From Cliona cf. orientalis (Eukaryota; Porifera; Demospongiae; Clionaida; Clionaidae): DNA of 64,000 nt. The first letter of the stretch is position 1. Every line of letters starts with the position of its first letter. A model generated the notes under the pieces. That model ran no database searches and was not told the origin of the DNA. It saw only the letters and a program-made list of their open reading frames with translations. Below are positions 14,181 to 26,428 of this stretch, in pieces. The stretch spans positions 310,001-374,000 of the forward strand of contig OZ005707.1 in NCBI GenBank assembly GCA_963930775.1. The letters are read 5' to 3'. Made by a program: the position numbers and the translations under genes.

Positions 14181-15673
14181 GGGGGGCACAGGTAAAATAT
14201 CGAATGGTATCCAAATCTATTGTTTAGTTAGTGACGTACGATCATCATCTCTTATGATGCAGCGAGTTGAATTTCTCCTGGCTGTATCGACAGAATCTCG
14301 ACGAATGGTAGAGTTCAATCTCAAAATGAGGACAAAGTTCTGGACAGCTTCATTAATGTCATCGGCTACCACCTTGACAGTGAAGGGGTAATCCTCCTGA
14401 CTCAGTTCACTTGGCTCCATCTCGATCACAATAAGATTATCATCAAAATCTTCCCCACCTGTGAAAATGATACCCAGTTCCATCTTTGCATTAGCTATAG
14501 GAAATTACCCGAATGCCCCTAGCCTGCTGAGCTCATTACCAAGTACAAGGCAGAACTCCCCTCCCCCACTCCCCCGCTCCCCCCCCCCCCCCCCCCCCCC
14601 ATAGATCGAGGTGGTGCTTTCTAATTATGAATATGATTGAATGAATTATCATTTTTCCTAGCTGCTCTGCTTAGGAGATTATACAATATCATACAATGTT
14701 GTACTGAACTATGACATGTGCTGTATGTGGTGATAGACTCACTTGTTGCAACTGTAGGCCTTGCTATGTCGTCGGGTGGGATGAGTGTCTCTTCGGATAA
14801 TTGAAGGGGCTCACCCTTAAATATGACGGGTGGAGCTATCCTCGACCGATTCGCAAAGGTGTTATTCAGTGGATACACGAAGACGGTGATGGGTGTGGCT
14901 ATCGCTATTTCCCTTACGACCACCGCAGTAAGATTTTGTGCATCCTCAGGTGCAAGACTATAGTCAACTTCAGAAAAGAAAATGCTCACAACTGGAAAGA
15001 GAAAAGCGACAATATACACTCCTCATTTAGCCTCGTCTCCAGTACTGTAGTATAACTAAAGAGCTGGGAGTGGACTTACTGGGGGGGGGGGGGGGGTGAA
15101 CTTACCGTCAATGTCAATGATTGTAATACTGATTGTGTCCCTAAGAAACACATTTTCTGCTAATGTAGTGCCGCTCATGGGCATAAGAATCAGCTGAAGA
15201 ATTTCATCTTCCTCCAGTGCTACTGCATCAGGCCTCAGAGTGACCCTAGCATCGTTCCCCAACCCCACAATCGTGGTCGATAGAAAGTAGTCAGTATCAC
15301 CTGGACAGGTTGAGGTACAAAGTACAAACTTGAATACACGCCTCTTTCAGGAGAATGACTCCAAATAATGAGTAATAAATATTCTGGTTAGAGGCTTGTA
15401 CCATACTACTTTATTTACCCATAATTATGATTTTAGGCCCGGGACTGATTGACAGTATCTAGTACCATCAGAACATACTTGTAGTATTGATATTCCTGGT
15501 TCTGACTTGAAACTGGGGTGTGGTAGTGAGTCCAGATCCTTTGATGTAATCCACTCTAATATCATAGCCAAGGGGGTCCTCTGGAGCAGTGAAACTATCA
15601 ATGCCCATCTGAGTGGTTGCGTTAAACCAGCCAATTACTGAGTAATAAGGGGGGGGGGTTGGTGCAGTTTGAT

Positions 15674-15704
<31 letters not shown>

Positions 15705-16394
15705 GGGGAGTGGGGGAGAGAAGAGCATATTGATGTAGATTGTGAAGGTAGCTCACTCTATAAACAACCAAAAGTATTTCAGAGAGCTGACTGGGAATGT
15801 AATCAGCTTAGATAATCAAGCGCCAGAGTACAACGGTACTATTTATAGCTAAACTCTTATGCAGACTTATAACATAGGATCACGACTGTAGCTAGTCGAA
15901 AAATAAAATCTCTCATCAAAGATATCACCTTTTTCTGTTGCTTTCATGCTGAGCTTAATATTCCCATACCAGAGTTCCATTAAACGCTCGGTCGTTTGTA
16001 CCTTTACATGCCAATAACACTCACATTACCTCACAACTATGTAATTCCGTTCTATTATGTTAGCTAAAATCCTCAAAGTTATTCTTATGTCCAGACACTA
16101 GACATGTTGGTAATTCTCCAGCACATGATACTGTACATTCTATTAAGTGACGTATGATGTTTATTACCAACTTTCTTAATAGTACTTACCGATGCACATT
16201 TCACATGTTGTGCTACTTTGGAGGGAATAGAAGTATCCATCTCCCTGGCAGCAGGTGGCTATGGTGTCCACCTCTACCACAGCAGCAGTGCCATCACACT
16301 GGGTGTCTGTTCTATCGGTGAAGCATCTGACTATCCCTGAATGCATGCACAAACAGAGAAAAACAAAAACTATAGTACGCACTGTAGCTATCAT
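1852..16394 (-). CDS. Secreted giant Calx-beta repeat protein with ITIH-like C-terminus
   Basis: Predicted extracellular protein of about 3,388 residues in 51 exons. From the N-terminus: a hydrophobic leader (MIATVRTIVFVFLCLCMHSG), a six-cysteine module ending CEMCIG (exon to 16190), 24 Calx-beta domains (15637 down to 3132), then a C-terminal region of ~290 residues in two exons. Calx-beta domains bind Ca2+ in other proteins. Each is coded by two exons joined in phase 1: a first half (VGFE...ELCVRIFT...PGTAG) and a second half (SNNPLVAFTSDPSTHRQCF...EVEIIDDD). Most carry one Cys in each half, probably a disulfide. The C-terminus (HGILGQFW, then IEGLYTDYIV) resembles inter-alpha-trypsin inhibitor heavy chain C-terminal domains. 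No membrane helix is seen. The start is uncertain: a pyrimidine-rich tract ending TTCAG at 16337 could be a splice acceptor, putting the leader further upstream. An aggregation-factor-like role is inference. Confidence 0.85.
4136..6612 (-). repeat. Tandem block 1: five Calx-beta domains with introns (2.48 kb)
   Basis: First of two head-to-tail copies inside the Calx-beta gene. By the sequence of the first-half exons the domain types in plus order are P (4419), Q (4918), R (5411), P (5906), Q (6408). The introns are also shared with block 2; for example the intron between 5354 and 5410 matches that between 7825 and 7881 almost base for base. Confidence 0.9.
5573..14470 (+). repeat. (GA)n microsatellite with G run at 14113-14186, within the repeat-rich gene
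   Basis: At 14113-14170 about 29 GA units run directly into 17 G at 14170-14186. On the coding minus strand this is C17 followed by (CT)n, immediately upstream of the acceptor of the exon ending at 14107, so a microsatellite serves as the polypyrimidine tract. The wide coordinates mark the host repeat region of the gene; the microsatellite itself is 14113-14186. Confidence 0.7.
6613..9085 (-). repeat. Tandem block 2: five Calx-beta domains with introns (2.47 kb)
   Basis: Second copy, with the same order P (6897), Q (7395), R (7882), P (8387), Q (8880). Distances between matching exons of the two blocks are 2471-2481 bp. A further P-type exon pair at 9086-9513 begins a partial third copy, after which the order is lost. 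Confidence 0.9.
14581..14600. repeat. Poly-C run (20 bp)
   Basis: A pure run of 20 C in an intron of the Calx-beta gene. Nearby introns hold further G runs at 15081-15096 (16 G) and 15649-15658. Confidence 0.9.
15649..15708. repeat. G run, (TG)n and second G run
   Basis: A G run at 15649-15658, a short (TG)n at 15673-15687 and 21 G at 15688-15708, in the intron upstream of the exon 15479-15637. On the coding strand these are C-rich tracts near the acceptor. Confidence 0.85.
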
Positions 16395-16977
16395 TCACAA
16401 GTGATATCAATCAGTGATGGGATGATAAACTGTATTCCTGAATGTTAAGTGTTATTGACGTACCTGCTTGTCTCTTAACCTGAAATTGTAATGTATGTGT
16501 GTGTGCATTATAATTATTAAAGTTTTGCAAAGTCACATAATTACCGGACTACCATATTGCACGACTATTGTTTTTGCATTGTACACATACTTCTGTTACC
16601 ATTGATAACGCACTGACTGTGATATTATTTTTGAACGGGTGGCTCGAGTGTGGAGATAATCAGATCGCATACCTTGGAGTAGCCACAGGAAAGCTTGGGC
16701 TAACCCCGCTGGCTGGCTATGGCCTGTATAGCTGCAGCCTGGCTACAGCCTAGCTATGATACCGCAACCACTGATGCCTGACATCTGTCGCTACCAAAAT
16801 CATATCGCTACGAGAGCCATGGGTGCTTGAGATAAATATTATTATTACTATAGTCAGGTGACCATAATTATGATTATAAACAATTATTGGCGAAGATAAA
16901 AAGGAGACTGAAACAAGAATCTTCGATGTAAATTGTACCTTTGATGGCAATGTATAATTGCATTGAACCCTAGCTAA

Positions 16978-17217
16978 TTAGATTAACACAATAAGGATGA
17001 TACTGTAGAGTATGATTGTGAGGGTGAGGCTTAATTTTTTATCTGGTGTTCAGCAAAATTGCATTAATGTGCCTAATTATATAGACACGCCAGCTCACAC
17101 AAAGGTGTACATACTACTGCGAGCACATTAATGCAATTTTGCTGAACACCAGATAAAAAAATAAGCCTCACCCTCACAATCATACTCTAAAATATCATCC
17201 TTATTGTGTTAATCTAA
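16978..17217. mobile_element. Palindromic MITE-like element (240 bp)
   Basis: Two arms of about 95 bp are near-perfect inverted copies (TTAGATTAACACAATAAGGA at the left, its complement at the right end) around a ~50-bp centre. The structure is that of a foldback or MITE derived from a DNA transposon. It codes for nothing and lies between the six-Cys exon and the candidate leader exons. Confidence 0.8.
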
Positions 17218-17317
17218 AATGTAATGAGATTACGGCCAAAAATCTGCACACTGCCATGTGTATGGCCATGGCATGCATGTGTATCTGTTGTGGATGACAG
17301 CTGGTATAATATATGAC

Positions 17318-17545
17318 CTTGTGTTGATCTCTCTCCTGCTGGCTGCCATCAATGGCTGCTCCGTGTACTGCCACTGACGATAGCCTCAGGCTCACCATCA
17401 CCAGGGCAGCTAGGAGCACCAGGATCTATAGGAGCAATACTGTGCATGATTACTGTGTATACACTAATCACAGCTTAAAATTTGGCATAATATGATACCT
17501 TATGCTAGAGCATGATTGACTTACCCAAGTTTGCTGTCTGGACAT
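17318..17545 (-). CDS. Candidate leader exons (signal peptide), owner unclear
   Basis: An ATG at 17543-17545 starts a 21-bp exon (MSRQQTW) ending in a good donor, G|GTAAGTC. The next acceptor, CCTATAG at 17426, opens an exon reading ILVLLAALVMVSLRLSSVAVHGAA. Joined in phase 0 the two give a classic signal peptide. The second exon may stop at ATG|GTGAGC (17396) or run to 17318 or beyond. Neither donor has the phase 1 needed to join the six-Cys exon at 16336, so an exon may be missing, or this may be an alternative first exon or a separate small gene. Confidence 0.4.
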
Positions 17546-18353
17546 TCTAGGCAGTGATATCTCTGACACCCAGAGTCAGGGAGCTCCAACCATGCAGCAG
17601 CTAGCAGCTATGAAACGACACAGCACTTGACCTGCAATAGTGTCTGTCTGAGCTACAGCCTGCCTATATATAGCCGTCTGCTTAGTGCAAGCACTTTGGT
17701 GAAGCCGGCCGGAGTGCAGATGGAGTTTATGTAGCCCACTGATGCATACCAGCGGGAAGCTCTAGAGCTGCAGTGAACGCTGGCCCATGCCCACGGTGAG
17801 ATCAGAGGGCTGTAGCTGCGGTTTAGGATCGGCCACAAAAAACGGAGTGCGTCATAATCACTCACACTCTTCTAGTGTATTATTAAAGTGGTTCGTGTTT
17901 GAAACAAACTGCAAACAATTTAGTGGCAGACAAGGTATATAATTAGCTATGGACTAGGTGATGTGCTCAGAATTAATATACTCACATGCTGGCATCCATG
18001 CATTATTCTTGTGTAGAGATGGCATAGCATCAGTATACTAAACTGTTGTGTGTGTACTTTGATGAAATTTAACGAGAATTATTCAGTTGGCGGATGAAAT
18101 TTGATACAGTTTTTTGAAGTGGCCATGCACAGCTGTTAATAATTATCACTTGTAGAAGTACAGAGGGGCGCTGGCAGAGAAACAGCCAGAAAAGTGACAC
18201 ATTAAATTTGTCTCTCCGGATGAACTGCAACAGTTACTCATTGAACCATGGCAAGAATTCATCGAGTAAAAACAGAAACTTATGATATGCATGGTCAACT
18301 GATAGCGAGAGAGAAAGAGAGAGAGAGAGAGAGAAAAGTGTTATTAAAGTCAG
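17546..18353. other. Intergenic spacer without recognised content
   Basis: About 0.8 kb between the candidate leader exons and the 3' end of the ARMH1 gene. A (GA)n stretch lies at 18307-18336. I see no coding exon with splice support, no RNA gene and no repeat shared with the rest of the window. Confidence 0.6.
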
Positions 18354-21983
<3,630 letters not shown>

Positions 21984-22147
21984 GGCGGTTTATTCTAAAT
22001 GACGCACATCGCTACGTTTCCATAGCAACGTCCGAGCGAGCATGCGCGATGCATGCAGCTTGCACATTACGAGCCCCACCTCCTTCTAGCTCCCTGCACG
22101 CTCGCGCTGCACACAAGCATTTTTGAAGCACACCCACTTTTGGCGAA
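21984..22147. promoter_or_regulatory. Bidirectional promoter of ARMH1 and the filamin gene
   Basis: Only 164 bp separate the two divergent ATGs. The stretch is much richer in CpG than its surroundings (GCGCGATGCATGC, CACGCTCGCGC) and holds an X-box (22016-22029) and a GCATGCGC element of NRF1 type at about 22040. Sharing of a single promoter by both genes is inferred from distance. Confidence 0.7.
22016..22029. promoter_or_regulatory. RFX X-box
   Basis: GTTTCCATAGCAAC matches the symmetric X-box GTTGCCATGGCAAC at 12 of 14 positions. It lies 33 bp upstream of the ARMH1 start codon. RFX X-boxes close to start codons are typical of ciliary genes. Confidence 0.65.
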
Positions 22148-25100
22148 ATGGCGTCCAAGCTCCCATTCGAGACGCGGCGAAAGACCGACGATACCTGGAA
22201 GAAAATTCAGGAGCGTGCCTTCACCAATTGGTTCAACGATCGACTCCGTGGAAACCTAAAAGTCGCAAAAAAGCAGGTTAGCTCGACAAATCGGTTCGAT
22301 AGTAATAGCTATTGTCAAAAATAATGTAGCTCCCGATTTGCAATACTATCAGCCTCCTTCAGTAGCTATGCCCCTTGACCTTTGCATCTATTTTTTGGCA
22401 GGTGAAGGACCTTAGCACTGATTTGCAAGATGGGCTACTGTTGGTGCAGCTGCTGGACAAGCTAGCCGCGCCCAAAACGGTGGGGCGCTACAGCAAGAAT
22501 CCAGTGAACATGGTTCAAATGATAGAAAACCTCGGGAAAGCCCTGCAGTTTATCCACAGCCAGAACATCAAGCTCGTTAATATCGGTAAGAGTATGAAAA
22601 AGATAGGGGCGGATTATTAAAGTGATAGTGCAGTTTAAATTTAGCTATGTCGGAGGGTGTGTGAAAGTCAGCAACGTTGTTTATGAATGATGGCCGTGCT
22701 TGAATAATGTTATAGCCACACCTAGTGATGAATATTTAATCTCATTCATAAATGCTATTCATATTCTGAGTCCCATACTTTTATGATCGATATCCTTCAC
22801 ATTTTGCACGTGTACATCATACAATAATTGTTACAATATTCAGAGGTGACCCTCCCCTTTCCAATGATATATACACAGGCCCTGAAGATATTCATGGGGG
22901 AAATCTCAAGCTGATCCTTGGTCTGATTTGGACACTCATCAAGGAGTACCAAATCAAGAGCTCAGGTCGCGGCATGTCTACCAAGAAAGCAATGCTTGGC
23001 TGGATAAACACCATCATTCCAGAATATCACATCTCCAATTTTGGCTCGGATTGGAATGATGGTAGAGCTCTCTGTGGCACAGTCGATCACATTCGTCCAG
23101 GTGCCTGCCCCAATCATTTCGCTCTAGCTTCGAGTCGTGGTCTTGAAAATTGCTCCATCGGAATGGATCTTGCCGAAAATCTCTTCGATATCCCGAAGAT
23201 TTTGACCCCGGAGGATCTGAATAATCCCGATGTTGATGACCTCAGTGTTATGACGTACATCTCGTATTTCTGCGACCCGGCCAATCAGCTTCTCCTCCAG
23301 TGGATCAGGAAGAAGATCCCCGAGCGAAACATCAAGAATCTCTCGACCGATTGGAATGATGGAATCAACCTTGGAGCTCTCGTTGAAGCGTGCTTCCCTG
23401 GAGTCTGCCCAGACTGGGAGAAAATGGATCCAGCTGAGGCCATCGAAAACAACAAGCGAATGATTGGTCTCATCAAAGGAAAGCTGGGGCTGGAGTGTCC
23501 AATCACCGCCGCAGAGCTTGCAAACCCAAAAGTTGATGAAATCGTGGTAGCTACCTACCTCAGTGGATTTAAGAATGCAAAGCTTCAGGTGTCCCCAGAG
23601 GAGTTTCGTCTCAACGTTCCAAACCTACCCAGGGGCTCTGCTCTTGTCCGCGAGCCAGTCACCTTCTCCGTCAATGTTTCATCACAGTCACCTGAATTCC
23701 TCAAAGAGCTGAAGGTGTCCGCACACGGGCCATCAGCTGATGCGGCCGTCATGCTCAAGCCGAGTGGTAATCCTGGTGAGCTACAGGCCACCGTGACACC
23801 AACGGAAGCAGGAAAATACGACATCATGGCCGTCTATCAGGGAGAGAATATTAGCGGAAGTCCATTTCCTCTCCCGGTTGCTGACCCGAGCAAGTGTCAG
23901 ATATTTGGTGATATTCCGTACTTCATGCAGGTAGGAAAGCCACAGGAGATAACAGTGAAAGCAAGAGGGGCTGGAATTGGAAGCTTGAGCTGCAATTGCT
24001 CTTCGGCTACATCTGGTGAAGGTTCGCCAGCTCCACTGCTCGCTGAAGTAAAGGAAAATAAAGAGAATGATGAGTATGTGATCACCTTCACTCCCAATAA
24101 AGTCGGAGAAGTTGGAGTTGAGCTCAAGTGGTGTGACGAGCACATTCCACAATCCCCATTCCAGACGAATATCTGTGATGCCAGCAAGTGCTCGGTATCT
24201 GGAATGAAAGATGAAGCGAAAGTAGGCGAGCCGGTTACCCTCAAAGTGATCGCCAACAGCAAAGAAGCTGGCAAAGCTACACCCGAGATTACACCCAGGG
24301 GCCCGAGCGCCAACTACACTCCCGAGATCACGGACAATAACGATGGAACTTACGATGTCAAGTTTACTCCATGGGAGGTTGGGCCACACAAGGTCGATAT
24401 TCTCTATGGCAAGGAGCACATCAAAGGGAGCCCTGTCTCCATGAACGTGAAGGCAGCTCCTGATGCTCAGTCCTGCAGTGCTACCGGAAAGGGGCTAAAG
24501 AAAGCCATCGCAGGTGTACCAACAAGCTTCGATCTTCTTACTCCAGAGAAAGGTCTCGCTGGAAAGCGTAAGGAAGGGATTGAGATTGATTTCGACTCGT
24601 ACGATGGAAAAGTTGAGCACGACGTAGTCGATAATGGAGACGGGACGTACAAGGTGACCTACACTGCCGACAAGCGTGGTGCCTACAGCATTGCTGTGAA
24701 GTGTTACAATAAGCACATTCCTGGCAGCCCGTTCAGTTTGACGGTCGTACCAAAAGCAGACGCGTCAAAGTGCAAAGCTGAAGGGCCAGCACTCCATCCA
24801 AATTCACTAAAAATTGAGGGGAATCCCCTTGACATCACAGTCGACACCACACAAGCTGGCACGGGTGACCTCCAGGTGGAGGTCAAAGGTCCCGGTGGCA
24901 TTGAACCCACCGTGTATATCGCTGACGAAGATGGCATATACTCGCTCAAATTTGACGTGCCAAAGGCTGGGAAATACTTCATTCACATAACATGGGCCGG
25001 AGATCATATTCCTGGCAGCCCATTTAAGCTTAAGGTTCACCCAGGACCAAATGCAGGTGCTGTGAAAGCTTACGGGCCTGGCTTAGAACCTAGCTTTGAA

Positions 25101-25796
25101 GTTGGTGAGGTGGGAGAGTTCACCATCGAGACTAAAAATGCCGGAATCGGTACCCTCTCTATTCGAGTGCATGGCGTCAAGGGAGCGTTTAAGATCACTG
25201 CGGAACCTGTGAAAGATGACGACCCTCGCACCCTGAGGGCTCACTATGACCCGAAAGAGGCTGGCGACTACATCGTAGCAGTGAGGTGGTCTGGAACACA
25301 CGTACCAGGCAGTCCATTCAATGTGAATATCCGCAAAAAGCCTAAGCCAAAAAAAGTCAAGCTTCCCGTCACAGTAAAGCAGGTCGAAGGATTTGAAGAA
25401 TTAGATGAAGAAGAAGAAGAAGAAGAAGAAGAAGAAGAAGAGGGATCGCCTAGCGAGCAGAAGAAGAAGGAAAAGAAAGAGAAGAAGAAAGAAGAAAAAG
25501 ACAAAGAAAAGAAGAGCAGCAAGTCACCGAAACAAGCTAACGATGGCTCATCAGCTGCGGCGGCCATGGCCAGTGATCAACAGCTACAGCAGTTGCCTCC
25601 TGGTACCTACATTCCGGCATTTCCTGTGAGCCCAACACGAGGGGCGCCGCTTCAGTCGATCGGACAGGGAGGTCTGATGGCATCACGCAGCCATGTCATA
25701 CAGCAGCATCATAGGGTTACCACTACCACAACCTCATCAGGATCTGTGTCACAGACACAGTCGAGTAGTAAAGGAAAGAAAAAGAAGAAGTTCTAG
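22148..25796 (+). CDS. Filamin-family actin crosslinker with three CH domains
   Basis: A 1,076-residue protein from three exons (22148-22276, 22402-22585, 22879-25796); the last exon of 2.9 kb codes for 90% of it. Domains: CH1 (~17-125; WKKIQERAFTNWFNDRL, LLVQLLDKL), CH2 (~137-245; AMLGWINTIIPEYHISNF), CH3 (~246-345; LLLQWIRKKIPERNIKNL), six Ig-like filamin repeats (~346-930, each ending in an H[IV]PGSPF-like motif), an acidic run (~945-957), a Lys/Glu-rich segment (~960-990) and a Ser/Gln/Thr tail ending KGKKKKKF. The CH domains bind F-actin and the Ig repeats act as spacer and docking sites in the cytoskeleton. Ordinary filamins have two CH domains and more repeats; three CH domains recall insect Jitterbug. 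It shares a promoter with ARMH1. Confidence 0.93.
25406..25441 (+). repeat. In-frame GAA/GAG repeat in the filamin gene
   Basis: A run of about twelve GAA/GAG codons coding for the poly-Glu stretch after the sixth filamin repeat. Its length is likely to vary between individuals. Confidence 0.85.
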
Positions 25797-25934
25797 CTGA
25801 CTCATTTCCACTTAGTAGTATATGCAGTACGTTGACATAAACCATTATTAGCTACGTAGGTCTCTGTGTGTAAACATGTACACTTTGACTATTATTATGG
25901 ATACTTAGTTGCTGTGCACGCATACCAAAACGAA

Positions 25935-26245
25935 TATCTCCGCACAGGACTGCAGAACCCTCACTGCTACATGCATGCATATAGCATGGCTTACTGTGTG
26001 ATATCTTGGAGTATTGAACTACACATCCTGCACCTGAATAGGGTACTGGTGACTATGGACTACTACATACCCTGCAGCTAAACAGGGTTTTGGTTCAGAG
26101 TCAGTGATCTGATTCGAATCTAAGTCAGTGATCTAAGAGTTGGGGGAAGGCACCTGGCTATGTCCACTCTTCCTTTATGCCACCAAGAGGATGGACAAAA
26201 AATATTAATAATCCTCCGCCTACGCTTTGCGGCGGGGGGTCAAGA
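25935..26245. repeat. Dispersed repeat R1, copy 1
   Basis: Matches 55005-55525 in the same orientation: a GCAGAACCCTCA...CTACATGCATGCAT start, then AGAGTCAGTG, AAGGCACCTGGCTATGTC, and a closing small palindrome CCTCCGCCTACGCTTTGCGG. No open frame. It lies in the spacer between the filamin gene and receptor A. The family is not recognised. Confidence 0.6.
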
Positions 26246-26317
26246 TCGTTAATTATGGATCCCTCAAAGGAAAGATATCACCAAAATACATTTGACTCAG
26301 TCCGCAGCCTGCCTATT

Positions 26318-26344
26318 AGGACCGGAAATTCAATTTCCGGTCCT
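26318..26344. promoter_or_regulatory. Palindromic paired ETS-like site upstream of receptor A
   Basis: AGGACCGGAAATT and its complement meet around one central base, giving two head-to-head CCGGAA cores. ETS factors bind GGAA. It lies 85 bp upstream of the receptor A start codon, next to a CpG-rich segment (26350-26378). Function is inferred. Confidence 0.45.
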
Positions 26345-26387
26345 TTTGTCACGCGGTCGCGCGCCTCTTCGCTGCGAGGCCCAGTAT

Positions 26388-26428
26388 TATAGCACTGAAC
26401 TCAGGTCGGCAGTCCAGTGCTAAGAAGC
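26388..26428 (+). promoter_or_regulatory. Conserved 5' leader of receptor A
   Basis: CACTGAACTCAGGTCGGCAG followed by TCCAGTGCTAAG runs up to the start codon. The same block precedes all four candidate leader exons of the array (here, 38932-38973, 40702-40742, 52843-52884), while sequence further upstream differs. That suggests it holds the transcription start and 5' UTR. Confidence 0.5.

Larger units (their letters stand above)
1852..16394 (-). other. Exon map of the Calx-beta/ITIH-like gene
   Basis: Coding exons in transcript order, read from splice borders on the minus strand: 16190-16394; 15479-15637; 15106-15300; 14743-14991; 14240-14458; 13910-14107; 13626-13805; 13393-13545; 13104-13331; 12887-13036; 12594-12818; 12388-12537; 12095-12313; 11882-12037; 11597-11818; 11391-11540; 11113-11334; 10898-11053; 10601-10822; 10356-10511; 10083-10304; 9860-10009; 9578-9799; 9358-9513; 9086-9307; 8880-9029; 8601-8822; 8387-8542; 8113-8334; 7882-8043; 7600-7824; 7395-7544; 7112-7333; 6897-7052; 6613-6834; 6408-6557; 6126-6347; 5906-6061; 5637-5858; 5411-5572; 5129-5353; 4918-5067; 4635-4856; 4419-4574; 4136-4357; 3926-4081; 3633-3857; 3422-3562; 3132-3335; 2381-2923; 1852-2189. 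Every internal exon is a multiple of three and every junction is phase 1. Confidence 0.8.

Noticed and set aside
17653-17865. 70-codon minus-strand open frame upstream of the Calx-beta gene
   Set aside because: No splice support, no homology and no leader; most likely chance.
23781-24419. Antisense open frame of 212 codons within the filamin gene
   Set aside because: It lies wholly opposite well-supported filamin repeats and has no domain; long antisense frames are expected from the codon use of this exon.
25405-25629. Lys/Arg-rich open frame of 74 codons
   Set aside because: A shifted reading of the GAA repeat and lysine-rich tail of the filamin.
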